Source: Pseudogymnoascus destructans
Lineage: Eukaryota > Ascomycota > Leotiomycetes > Thelebolales > Thelebolaceae
DNA length: 64,000 nucleotides
Direction of reading: 5' to 3'
Assembly (NCBI RefSeq): GCF_001641265.1
Contig: NW_020167531.1
Location: 1,091,465 to 1,155,464, forward strand
Shown: positions 53,167 to 64,000 of the stretch, in pieces
How positions within the stretch are numbered: the stretch's first letter is position 1
How the letters are laid out: the number at the start of each line of letters is the position of its first letter
The notes under the pieces: model-generated
Database searches by the model: none
What the model was told of the DNA's origin: nothing
Seen by the model: the letters and a program-made list of their open reading frames with translations, nothing else
Program-made: the position numbers and the translations under genes

Positions 53167-54720
53167 TTATAACCCCTCCTCGAATACGTCTTGTAAACTA
53201 CGTCTACTGCTATAAGCACCGTTGGTATCGTCGTCGTAGTGGTCATCGTCATCGTCATCGTCATTCTCATCATCCATAAATTGCTCAGGCCTGTCGTTAC
53301 TACTTCCATCCTCGTCTGCCGAACCCCAGTCAATGTCATCCTTTAGTGTTCCAATAGATTGCTGTGCAATCTGGTCGTCTATAAGGGGCATTTTCCTCCG
53401 TCGTCCATACATATCCTTGAACTTCAATCGTTTTGGGCCGATATTAGTATGCTGGTTTCTTGGGTAGGCATCAAACCAGTTGAGGAGCACCTGTCTGGGT
53501 ACCCCATTCCGAACACCATGGTTCTGTTCGAAGTCAAGGTGGAGCTTTACCTTTACAGCTAGTGACACAAACCAGTCTAATATAGTTAGCACAAAACAGT
53601 AACCACTTATAAACAACGTACATTTAATCCAGAACGGGCCTGGAGCAATTGACGCTGTTCCGTTAGGACGCAGTTCACTTGACTCAATCCTCTCGTAGAA
53701 CAGTATATATCGACTTGCCCAGCAAAAGACACTCTCTGCATCAACAACGCTGTAAATAGACTCGAACACTTCAAAGAGTCGAGATAGGTCTTGTTCATTC
53801 AGCAGAAACGACATGGATGGTTTTGTAAGGGTTTTACCAACCCATTCCTGTACATGTTCAGACAAGCTACTATATTTTGGGTTGGAGGGTCATACCATCA
53901 TGCAGGTAATAGTCCGGTGCTTCCAGGTATTTGTATTGCCTCTTGCTTTATAGAGAGCCTTGTCTCGAAGCGCAAAGTTCTCATCGAAGTCAACAGATAG
54001 TGTAACGTCATTTACTATAGCCTCAAGCTCCTTGTCTGTTGCTCGCCCATATCGGAGGGTAAGTCGTCGTATTTCAGGATCCAACTTCTTCCTGATTTGT
54101 TTCCACGCATTGTTGTCAAAGAGCTTCGTCTGGCTAGCTGACCGTTGAAATGGTCCCATAGTGCTATTATGGGAACTGTGGGTGTATTGCTTAGTATGCT
54201 TTGCAGTAGGTCGACAGGCTAGTAATGAGTTGGTAGATCCAGTAGAATTACTACTTCTACTACTCTGTTGAAGCGTAGATGCAACAGTGTTTCGACAGTT
54301 GTTGTTCGACCGAAGCTGTTGAGTCAGGTCCAAATGACCATTCTCAAAGGATAGCGTAGTATCTGGCTGGGTAGGGAGTTGAGAGGAGGCCGCATTCATT
54401 AACCCCCCCTGGACACGCTCAGTTTGAGACATTGAGGGGCTAGTTGTATTGGGTGTATCGTGTTGTAGTAACTGCAAGGTAGGTGAATTCATTGATGTCA
54501 ACGGGGCTCCTTGAACAACCGAGTCTGGAGAATGCTGGCTTTGGGACAACCCTGGACTATTTGAGTCGCGTGGAAGGAGGTGGCCTAATCCATATGGGTA
54601 TTGAGACCCAGAATTCCGAGCATTCTGTAGCTGGGAGTTTCCGTAGTTGTAATCCTCTTGGCTGTGGGCTTGCACTGCACCCTTAGCAATGCGTCTTGGT
54701 CGACGTGATGTCTTTGGCAT
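53167..54720 (-). CDS. Unknown protein with acidic tail, divergent from the transposase-like gene
   Basis: Exons 54720-53896 and 53847-53167 (501 residues), joined by a 48-bp intron (donor GTATGA; acceptor TACAG lies within the shared palindrome). A likely 5' UTR intron ends at TTGTAG just before the ATG and also holds the palindrome. The first half is low in complexity (Ser, Gln, Asn, Thr), then comes a basic helical region (KQIRKKLDPEIRRLTLRYGRA). The second half is more globular, with hydrophobic stretches (FWIKCTLFISGYCFVLTILDWFVSLAVKVKLHLDF) and a basic patch (GRRRKMP). It ends with a long Asp/Glu tract. I do not recognise the family. Its place beside a transposase suggests an accessory or DNA-binding role, which is only a guess. 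Confidence 0.65.
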
Positions 54721-55029
54721 AGTAAGGAACCTACAACCCAAGAATTAGCCTATCTTCTGTACATGTTCAGAGGGGGGCACAAACACTGATTGTATATTCT
54801 TATACACTCTGTAATTATACCATAATATATAGTAGTTTGAGAACACAGTATTGTGGTTGTACGTGTATATTTCCAAACACTCTATTACGCGTGTGTGGAG
54901 CAAATATATGTGAGCACGTGACCCAAGATGACTAACACAGTAGTATTATCCAACTCTGTATGCGGCTCTTACTATAATATAACCCCCGTATTCAACAGGA
55001 GGTCTTCAAGCAACATATAGTGAATCATA
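54721..55029. promoter_or_regulatory. Divergent promoter region of the large unit
   Basis: AT-rich 309 bp between the two start codons. Holds TCTGTACATGTTCAGAG at 54758-54774, inside the probable 5' UTR intron of the minus gene. CACGTGACC near 54915 is a possible bHLH (E-box) site. Confidence 0.45.
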
Positions 55030-58000
55030 ATGGACTTAAGCCCAGATACAACATATACAGCTGAGGATTTTGGCAATCCAAATCGTCGGCGAAGGCGCAA
55101 GTGGCCAACTTATAGTGCAAACCTTCGAAGACATGTTGCACATCGGACTACACAAATAGGCCAGGCAGAGGCTGTACGGAGACGACACCTGCAGCTTCCT
55201 ATTCCTAATAATGAAACAAGTAGCATCCAAACCTGTATAATACCTCCCTCGCTAACATTAAACCAGCCAGAAGACTACTACACAATGTATGATAGTGACA
55301 GCAATAGTAGTCCTGCCTTTATCTCCAACGATCAACCGGCCAACACAGGATCTAATATGCCAATTATGGAGCCAGGCTCTTCCTATACATGTTCAAAGGA
55401 CGCTCTTTATTGTGACGATTATAATAGCATGGCTATGGGGGACAACAGCTCGGATAGTAACTCTGTAGAGAGTGAAAACACTCCCAAGATTCATTTTACA
55501 AGCAATGAGGTCATTGATCTATCTGCACTGAACCCTCGCTCAGCGCCAGTATCTGACTTTACAATGGCATTCGGACTCTGGTGCGATACACACCGGGTTA
55601 CCCGGCAGACTTATAAGGCTTTACTCCAAGTTTTACGACTTCTTCCAAATGAGGAGTTTCGACAGCTCCCAGAAAACCTTGCAACACTCCAAAAGTGGTG
55701 CCGTCGTCGCCTTCCTTTACTACCGCTCCAAAGATCAGTTGTTGATGTCCGGATGGATAAACAGCCATCAGGCAATGCAGCAACGTCCCAAAGCTATATA
55801 TACTTCTTTGACCCGCGGGTTATCGCTGCCACTATACTATCATCAACACTCGGTCAGCCAATACACCAAGGAATGGCCGAGATTGTAGACAATCCATCCG
55901 AGTTTTACCATTCCCGTGCATGGGGCTCTTCAATTCGGACCTGTGGCAGCGACTTTGCCCTATATAAAGGTGGAGAGCCAATATTTCCCTCAGACTTTGT
56001 CCAGTATAAGTGCAAAAGTCAGACCTGTTGTAGCTCCACCTCCAAGCATACAGGGCAGGTAGTGTTTGTTGGGCGTGATAGACGGGAACTGTCTACTACT
56101 ATCAATACAGTACTCCTTCATATCAGGCCTTTATTGCATCGGAACGACATACTATACCAGTCCCGTGGACTACAGGAGGAAATTAGAAAGCTGTCAACAA
56201 GTGAGCGCATTATTGACAACGAGGGTTTAGTCTGGGTCCAGCCAAACCAGGTATTACACCGTCGACCCGATATTAGCATCCAGTGGGGTGATGGTACTAT
56301 ACGGACACCCTGGGCAGTTACTAAGATCTTTACCAAGGCCCATGGCATCGTTGATATCCAGAAGAGTAAACCAATACGTGGGGGGCTAGAGATTAAGCAA
56401 TACGGCCGAGAGTACCTTATGGCTACAGTTATGGCAGGAGTACTGTCACTGCCCCTCATTATGTTTATTGACGATTTTGGACTATACCGCAACATGTACC
56501 GCTCAGTTACTGGAGTATATATGATGCCAGCTGGGCTTGGTATTGAGCAGCGACAAAGGAGCATGAATAGTCATACTCTAACCCTTGGGCCCCATGGTTC
56601 TCAGCTTGATGCTACAGTATCGGTCCTCCGAACATGTATAGGGGCCCTTGAGCGTGGAAGCCCAATGGTTATTAGAGGAGTAAAGACAGTAGTATGGGCC
56701 CCGTTCATTACTATTCTAGGTGATATGAAAGGGCAACAACAGTCAGCTGGTTTTCTTTCCCCAAGGGCTAACCTCTGCTGTCGGTTCTGTGATGCAAGCC
56801 TTGATACAAGGGCTGATCTCAGAAGAGATATTGCACGCCATGGTCGGTTCCACTACCAAGTACAGGACCTACGCATGCAGATGGATAAACTTACCTCAAA
56901 GTCAACTCGGTTACAATTTGGTCGCCGACATGGGTTAGCTGACCAGCCATCTGCCTTACAGTCTGTAATACCAGCACTTGACATTATTATAAGCCGCCCC
57001 CCGATCCAGCACACAGTGAGTTCCTTGGTATCGTTCGGAGACTATATCCAATATTATATGGGCCATTGCTAACTCCAGTTGCCCAGGTTGAGTTTACTAA
57101 ACAGTTCCAGACATATACGTTCCCGCCTGGCTGGAGTCGAATCCAATCGCCAGAGAAGCACATACGGTCCTGGTCAATGAGCGAGTGTGGGAAGGCGTCA
57201 ATTATCGTGCCATTAATACTTCGCGGTTGGCTAAAGACTATCCATATACGGCATACGTTCCAGCTAGCCCTTGCCCGCGAATGTCCAGTGACACACCGGC
57301 CTATACATACCAGAACTGATGTAGATTTCATTGTCCGTGCCTTTGGTCATATTGCACGGAGTAATTCCTTCGTGTCCTCAACTAGCCTCACGAGTAAGGA
57401 GTGGCTAGAATTCCACAATGTCATATTGGAGGGGAGAGCTAGTTTTTTATGTCTTATGAAAGCTGCAGCGAAGTCGTCAGAGAGTGTAGAAACTAGACAA
57501 CCTTCTCGTAGTAGGAGAAGCCCTGCGCTGTCTATCCCTCTATACTCGAATAGTTACGTCCAAAGTGGTTCCGATACTGAGACAAGTACGGACGACCAAG
57601 GCAACAATACTCAAGATAGTTCTTGTATTCCTGGTTATGCAGGCAGACTTCCGAATTACCATATTGCGTTACATTTTAACCAAATGATGGAGGAGTACGG
57701 GGTTGTCTGGAATACAAATGTGTTCTGGGGAGAGGATAAGCACAAGTTTTTCAAGGAGGCAGTTACTCGGACAAATCATAGACGACCCGAGCGTGACTTA
57801 CTTATCCAGGAGTGTATATTCTCAACACTACGGTATACTCTGTGTGGTGCCTTCCTCCACACATGTATAGAGATCTCTGCTCAGATTATGAGGATTCGGG
57901 ACAGCTGCCCAGCTGTATTCGAAACCCTACTAACTGTTGCTGACAGGCGAGTATTAACATCACAGTCAGGGGTTCAGCGGAATATACATTCTAACAACTT

Positions 58001-58517
58001 GCATATTGATGCCCGAGTACAGGGTGAGTTATCAAGCAAAGCATGCGTCCTACAGGAACTGCCTATCAAAGCTCGACAGTTTACCATACCCTTTTTAAAT
58101 ATGTTCGAAGGAACCCTTACTAAATATGGCTACCACTCGGTATTGTTTGGTAATACCCGTTTCCGCTGGTATGAGAAATTGACATATTCTATTATAGATA
58201 GTTCCCGACGGCGAACACTACAGCAGAATGATATAGTGCTAACTATTGACAGCACGTTTGGCAGGATAATTGGCTTGTTTACTTATGCCCCTAGTCCTGA
58301 TCAGTTGCCCCACGTCTTCATTCTTATAAATAAGTTGGTTCAGAATAGTAACTCAGATACAGTGCTTAACCTTCCTATATTTACCCAAACCTCAGCCTGT
58401 CAAATTGTCACCCTGCCGCAACTTAAGGCAGATGAGATATATATGGTACCCTCTCCAAATAGCGAACTCTATCCAAATCAGTATATTCGTTGTACTTGGG
58501 ACGTACGCTTCCAGTAG
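55030..58517 (+). CDS. Transposase-like protein of an expanded fungal family (candidate KDZ/Plavaka-type)
   Basis: Exons 55030-57015 and 57087-58517 (intron 71 bp; GTGAGT...CCCAG, branch GCTAAC), 1,138 residues. After a low-complexity start, residues ~175-480 hold family blocks (TMAFGLWCDTHRVTRQTYKAL, then FYHSRAWGSSIRTCGSDFALY). A probable catalytic region has FIDDFGLYRNMYRSVTGVY (D481/D482), GDMKGQQQSAGF (D565) and a Cys pattern CCRFC (583-587). I recognise these blocks from large fungal families related to transposases of CACTA/KDZ-like elements. Which superfamily, and which Glu completes the triad, I cannot say. No stop or shift seen. The intron lies where a PALDII...P-D-P-A-H-S-E type motif is expected. 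Confidence 0.7.
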
Positions 58518-59010
58518 TAAGCGGATTGTCAAGCGCCCTCTATACATGTTCCATCACTTTGGTGGGGTCTATTGGCCAAATCAACCTCCGGATATCAACT
58601 CTCAACTTCTTCCTTCAACCACCACCACCAACAACAACAACAACAACAACAACAACATGTGCTGTCTGGCTGTTCTTTGGCCCTTGGAATAGCTTCGAGT
58701 AAGTGCAACTATCTATTACTTTGTTTATTTCCTTTTACATTCATCTTACTGACCAAACGAAGCTATCTACAAGCTGGTGTGAGGCCAACTGGCCAAACCT
58801 GGCCAAATATCGAAGAGCATCATTGCCAATACTCAAATTCACTCACTCCAACACCAACACACTGTGCGACCAACCTGTTTTACCTCATTTCCACACCAAC
58901 AACCTCACTGGCGCTGTTTTGAAATTCACCCGGGTGAATTGAAGGTGAGAACCCTAGAATATCCCGAACATGTACAGAGGCATGGTTCTAATACCTCTAG
59001 AACAATTACT
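58518..59010 (+). promoter_or_regulatory. Promoter and 5' UTR intron of the SNF2-like gene
   Basis: Contains a CAA microsatellite (58624-58657) and a likely 5' UTR intron of about 58944-59000 (GTGAGA...CTCTAG, branch TCTAAT). The shared motif CGAACATGTACAGAGG is at 58965-58980 in that intron. A diverged copy is at 58540-58552. No gene seen. Confidence 0.5.
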
Positions 59011-62000
59011 ATGTCGACCACACCCCCTTCTAAACGCGCAAAGACGCATGGCATTCCTCAGAAATCCGAACCAAAGGCTCAAAAGGAGCCAAACCCATCC
59101 GGAAGCAGCTCTGCAAAGAATGAGGTAAGGTGCCCCTCTCTGAACATGTACACGGGACTAATACAGCAATAGACTTCAAGGAAGCGCGCTGCAGCCTTGC
59201 AGTATCAGGTGACAAAGTGGGCACCGGGGAACCCACTCAACGACATGTCAAGGCTGGCCGAATCGTCAGTTGCTGGATACCTTGGCTATACCGACACCAT
59301 CCACTTACGCCACCTGAAATGGTCATGGCCTGTAATGAAGGGAGCAATGGTATTCGAAACCACTCTGAAGAACAAGCTACAGACCAATGCAACTTCCATA
59401 TTGGAGGCTTCAATCGACGATGCTGATGCATATGAATTTGAGGCCAATATCGACACTCTTATTTCAGCTTTCGATGCTCGAACCGAAGAGGACAACGCAG
59501 ATACGGAGAACACAACCGAGCACTTACACTGCTATTTGCTGGGATTATACACCACGTTGCCAATGCCCTTGAAGATATGGACCTATTGACCCATGACGAC
59601 CCTGAGCTAAAGGCGCAGTTTACCAATCTACGCGTTCATCAGTCAGGTGTGAAGGGGTTCTTTGTCCCAGCGTTCGACATGAAGGCAGTGCTTGCCCCTA
59701 CACTTGGCCCGCTTGTTTTACATAGCGAGCATGCCATGGAGCGGTATTCAAGAGCTTATACGTGTATTCGCTACCTACTTTATCATACTACAACGTCGAA
59801 GTTTGCTACGATCAAAGGCAAACTTACAAAGGGCACCTATTTCGAATCTGGAAGTGTACTTCAAGACAGGCTCCCATCTTGGATGGGCAGTGATACTGTG
59901 GTTGAGATTCCTGGAGCGACTTCCATCATTGGTCTTATGAACCAAGACAAGCACATCCCACTCCAGGTTACCCTCCAGTTTGTCCATGAGGAGGGAACAG
60001 ACGATAATGAGGATCTTCTGCGTCATATGAATTCATACCTGAAGCGAAAGAAGATCCGATTGTTGAAGGACAGCGTTGACTACAAGCATGAGATTCGAGA
60101 CTTCGAGATCGCACCCCAGTGGCGTGATCACCTACGCCATGAGCTTCTGCTCCCGCGGCTCAGATGCGACTTCAGCACCCTTACCTTGGTCTCAACTACT
60201 CTTCCTGATACAGACTGCGGCCCTGTACATGTTCCAGAGGAGGGCTCATGGATCATCTACGACAATGACAATCCTGATGTTGTTATACCATGGACTGATG
60301 TGCTCGACATCCTTCAATCTGGTACCTGTTTCCGCATCGACTATTCCCTCAAAGTTGTTGATGCAGATGAGGATGGGCCGTATCCTTATGAGTTCGATGG
60401 GGGCCCTATCCAGGTTTGTAGCATCAACGAGAGCACAATAGCTACAGTCAATAACGCATCTACTGGAGAGACTACTACCAGAGAAGATTTTACAGCCGTT
60501 GTAGGCCCTTCGCCTCCACTCCCTCCCACTCAACATGACATAAAGGGGAAAGGCCCTGAGGTCCCAACAGGTCCACACACAGCGAAGATGATGCGCGATA
60601 AACCTGCACTATCATACTTGGAAGGGGTCCTTTCAGGATCAAACCATCACGGGATCCGTGGCATGGTAACTCCTACGAAATTGTTTGGTGATTGCAACTC
60701 TGCAGAATCGCAAGCATGGCACCTTGGTGTCGACGTATCAACCCCAGCTGGCATTGAGGCATTTATCCGAAAGGTTATCGGTACTCTACGTGTTGCTAAT
60801 GTTGCGCCAAAGAAGGCCCTAAACTTGGCTGGCCTGCCTTCAATTGTTCAGCAAGAGATTCAGAGTGGAATGGCTGCTGCCACTTCTACAACTCTAAATG
60901 CAGACGTAAGCATCCAACTCTGTACATGTACAGAGACACCACTAACGCTAATTGCGATATAGCTTCCAGTAACAAGCGAGGATGCAACAAGTATGGAAGA
61001 CTTTTATAAGATGCAAAAGCTCTTCACGGGGGATGAGTCCCAGACAGGCCCTCCTCTCGATGCCTGCCTTATAATCGCAGACGCTCATTTCGATACATGG
61101 CATGATAAGGAGCACACTCTTGCCAAATATGTTCTACGGTCACTCCCAACAGTACAAATCCGGCCTCTTGGCCACCAGGTTACCGGGTTCTTGTGGATGA
61201 TCCTCAAAGCTTACGGTTATACACACGCTCCAACAAAGGAAGGGCAACTTCAAGCCGACGAACTTCAAACAGCTCGCACATATGGCGGGGTACTTGTCGA
61301 TAATATGGGCTTGGGGAAAACCTACACCTCATGTTTGTATCTCGAGTGGGTCATCCAGTTCTTTACACCAGAGACGCCAGGTAATTACAGACCGCACTTG
61401 ATATTGGCGCCAGCTGGGCCGGTGATAGAGCAATGGAGGCTCGACATAACAAAGAACTTCAAGGGAATCAACCTGATCCTTGCATACGGGGACTCGCCAC
61501 CAGACGGAGCTTCCTCATTACGGTGGATTTCATCCAAGGCAATGCGAAGCCACCCCCATAGTCCGAAGAAGTTTCCGGCCGGTCTCCGTTTTATATTTGA
61601 CCAAAACAACCGAATGGCTGCCAAGACAGTAATCCTTACGTCTTATGACACGCTTGCCGCTCGAACACTTCAGAAACCGCGTCGACAGCCTGGCGATACT
61701 ACCCAGTTTAAGCCGTCAGAATGGATTGGAAGATGGAAGGGTGTCTTTCACACCGTTATTATGGATGAAGGCCACAAAGTGCGAAATCCTCTAACTAACA
61801 TCCATGTGGCAGTTGCAAGGTTGAACGCGCGGCATCATTGGTTTATTACTGGTACACCAATTCAGAATCAGAGCTCTGTAAGTCAGACCACTCCTGTACA
61901 TGTACAGAGCTAGGCTAATTGATAAAAGGATATTCTTGGACCTCTCAACATTCTATGGCCTCAGATATCAAAGTCCCTCTCTTCGACAGAGGAGAGATCT

Positions 62001-64000
62001 ACATGGGTAGATTCACTCAACGGCAATTACAAGGACTTCGAGCTCCTACTTCTGCCAGATGTACTGCACACGTCGTGGAAGAACCTCATCGCTACAGACC
62101 CTTATCGTGTCCGAACACTTATCAACAGTAAGGACAAGACAACTATAAACAAGTTGTACAGATGCTTGGAGCAATTGCTTCTCCTTCGTCGGTCAACTGC
62201 AACATCAATCCCTACGGACTGCCACGGAGGACGTTTGTCGCTGAAGAATCTGATGCCGCCGTACGAAATTACCACTGTCCAGCTCCGAATGAACTCAGCT
62301 GAAGCTGCTGAGTACCAGATGTTTCATCAGTCCTTTGTAAAGGATTACGAAGAAGGTCTTGCGCTGTGGACAGAACAGAAACAGAGCCGTATTGATCCAT
62401 CGTCAGAGATCAAGAGCTTTCCTTGTGTGACTGGCCCATTGAGGAAGATGACAGTTAATGCAGTTTCGACTATGCTAAGTCGATTTCACGACACCCTGGA
62501 GAATACAACGGTACGAAAGAAGTGACTCGATGATACAGTGGCAACCATCAATATACTTCGTACACAGGGCTTTTACAGGTTTACAACTGGCGCACGCTAC
62601 TCTGCGAGCTGGCGATCGGTTAATCAAGGACGCTACTGACCTTCTTCGCCACCTTACCTTTGGTAGTCCGAAGCTGCGCTGGATTTGAAGGATGTGACAG
62701 ATCATTGTCTCAAACAGAAACCAGACGGAGGACGGAGCAAACTGTTGTGTTCCGAGGACATCCCAGTGTCAGCATGGTTTATCGAGACAGTTCTGAAGTC
62801 AGTATACATTCGGGCAGAGGTTCTGCATGCTGGCCTTACCGATGCCAGCGCATTGCGCTTATTCAGGAGTTCAACAACCCCCACTCCAACCTTACGGTCT
62901 TGATTATGATGTACCAGGTCTCCTCGCAAGGCGCTAACCTGGATGGAGCATGTCATCGTGTGTGCTCGATTACCACAGCTATCAACCTGCCATCAGAGTT
63001 GCAGGTACACTATCGACCTATCAGAGTAAGTGCCCCCCTCTTACCTGGAACATGTACAGAGAAGAGGTCTAATCGTTATATAGGTGTCTCAAAAGGAAAA
63101 GGTTACAATTGTGAGGCTCTCGGTTGTGAATTCTCATGATGCCTGGCGCGAAACCAAACAGATCGACAAGAGCATTATAGATGTATTGACCAAGCTCCAA
63201 TCACCTATGTCATTCCAGGCTATTGCAGACGCATTGATTAGCAGTCGGGATGAAGTGTTGGCTGCACACAATTCCAAAGAGGGCCGAAAGGCGTTGTGTG
63301 GCCGAAAGATCCTACCATTGAAGCTTCGCGCTTGGGGCGAGGTTTCTATTCCTAAGGATCCTAATTTGGTTTCACCAGAAGAGGAAGCCTTGCCAGCGGG
63401 TCGGAACATGCGAAAGCGGAAGCGTGTCCTACAAGAGCTTGAGAATACCGATGATGAAGTTGACGACCTATCTCATCAACTTGAATCTGCTGATCCAACC
63501 TATTCTCCTGCCGAAATACGACACTGATAATGATTCCAACCACAGTAATGCGGTCTCTGACAACAGCGACGAGGGGGAGGGTATTACACCAGACGAATAC
63601 ATTTCGGACTTCAGGAAGGCCTGGGTAAAGTTGTCGCCAGAGGATAAAGCCCTTTATGATCAAGACGAACTTGACTTCCTTGTTCTCCTAAGCATGGATC
63701 CAGATCATCTATATACGGGTCAAGAGATTCAAGAGTCTCTTGACTCCGCCATCACTGAACGAGGCCTGCGACTCGTTATTGCCCACCGTTCTGGACAAAC
63801 TAGGACTGGCATGAAGGTGTCACCCCACATCAAGTACAATGCTCTACTCAATCGCAACGAAGAGGATGACGGGCCGTTTTCTGCCCCAGTGTACTGCACT
63901 GCTACCGACAAGGATCGGAGTGCTGCACTCCGTCGGTTTGTAAGGGGCGAAGCTGCTACAGCAACTCCTATTACAGCGTTGGTAGAGGAGGTTGCTGCTG
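59011..64000 (+). pseudogene. SNF2-type DNA-dependent ATPase/helicase-like gene, frameshifted, 3' end outside window
   Basis: ATG at 59011. Introns at 59125-59172, 60906-60962, 61878-61928 and 63026-63083 are all phase 0, and all contain the ACATGTAC motif. The N-terminal half (59173-60905) is a family-specific region I cannot name. The ATPase part has LGHQVTGFLW, Walker A NMGLGKT (about 61307-61327), MDEGHK (about 61763) and TGTPIQNQ. The C-terminal lobe has CSEDIPVSAWFIETVL, SQGANLDGACHRV and RPIRVSQKEKVTIVRL. Frame changes near 59515, 62525-62700 (including TGA codons) and 63525 suggest a pseudogene. Unrecognised introns could explain one of them. The frame after 63530 continues acidic (SDNSDEGEGITPDEY) to the edge. 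Confidence 0.75.
60906..60962 (+). other. Intron with the perfect 18-bp palindrome
   Basis: GTAAGC...TATAG, 57 bp, branch-like GCTAAT. CTCTGTACATGTACAGAG at 60918-60935 is a perfect palindrome. Related copies: 59137-59154, 61892-61909 and 63045-63061 in the other introns of the gene; 53847-53863 and 54758-54774 on the other side of the unit. Confidence 0.8.

Larger units (their letters stand above)
52724..64000. mobile_element. Large DNA-transposon-like unit (transposase-like, unknown and SNF2-like genes), right end outside window
   Basis: The left edge is where the LTR of the neighbour stops and CTTAGGGGGGTTGGCCC begins, a possible terminal sequence; its partner would be beyond 64 kb. The unit holds two divergent genes (53167-54720 minus, 55030-58517 plus) and an SNF2-type gene (59011 onward, plus). 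The motif ACATGT within a longer near-palindrome recurs about 13 times between 53.8 and 63.1 kb. That these genes form one mobile unit is inference from shared motif, spacing and truncation of the neighbour LTR. Confidence 0.5.

Noticed and set aside
53167..63527. Claim that the motif-bearing introns are classical introner-like elements
   Set aside because: Only the palindrome and branch region are shared, not whole introns. The motif also occurs outside introns, and one intron lacks it. Kept as an open finding on the motif only.
52724..64000. Starship-type giant element
   Set aside because: No tyrosine recombinase with a DUF3435-type domain was seen, and gene content is transposase-like plus SNF2-like.

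Overview
The window looks like a transposon-rich segment of a filamentous ascomycete (Pezizomycotina) chromosome. The reasons are two ordinary fungal genes with short GT-AG introns (47-95 bp), a kexin protease and a BRE4-like ER transporter, embedded in layers of Ty3/gypsy retrotransposons, pogo-type (DD35D) DNA transposons, hAT and Helitron remnants and solo LTRs. The species cannot be named from this sequence. No rRNA, tRNA, CRISPR array or prokaryotic feature was seen.

Layout. 1-2119: 5' part of a kexB/KEX2-like gene (minus strand, running off the left edge). 3.2-6.3 kb: a Helitron-like coding remnant broken by three solo LTRs with perfect 5-bp target duplications (CTTGC, TATAT, CTTAG). 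6.3-8.1 kb: an LTR-like piece and two pogo fragments meeting head to head. 8.14-19.36 kb: a nest. A decayed gypsy element with ~0.93-kb LTRs holds a 475-bp LTR (target duplication CTACT), which itself holds a complete 6,998-bp gypsy chromovirus with 475-bp LTRs (target duplication TCTTC). The outer 3' LTR also holds another 365-bp solo LTR. 19.5-28.2 kb: a hAT end and a cluster of pogo-type elements. One is apparently intact (22811-24670), one nearly intact (20849-22704), and the others are truncated, frameshifted or full of C-to-T changes. 28.5-32.2 kb: an intact six-exon BRE4-like membrane transporter gene. 33.0-43.9 kb: one more pogo remnant and two decayed gypsy elements. 44.24-52.72 kb: a gypsy element with short 166-bp LTRs. 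52.7-64 kb: part of a large DNA-transposon-like unit with a transposase-like gene, an unknown acidic-tailed gene and a broken SNF2-type ATPase gene.

Most notable. (1) Two different gypsy families (9719-16716 and 44239-52723) each carry an extra gene on the opposite strand in the same place, between the end of pol and the 3' LTR. Both encode small Cys-rich proteins with a similar CxxC...C / CAxC...C layout, one of which I recognise as DUF3716-like. (2) In the 53-63 kb unit a near-palindromic motif, best form CTCTGTACATGTACAGAG, lies in most introns and recurs elsewhere in the unit. (3) The 44-52.7 kb element is saturated with CGTTCG/CGTACG-type hexamers in more than one codon phase. (4) The intact chromovirus has a textbook -1 frameshift signal (A AAA AAC plus stem-loop) at the gag stop. 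Two elements show complementarity between LTR and primer site that points to Tf1-like self-priming.

How the parts relate. The kexin (Golgi proprotein processing) and the BRE4-like transporter are host genes unrelated to their surroundings. Everything else is mobile DNA whose insertion order can often be read from target duplications.
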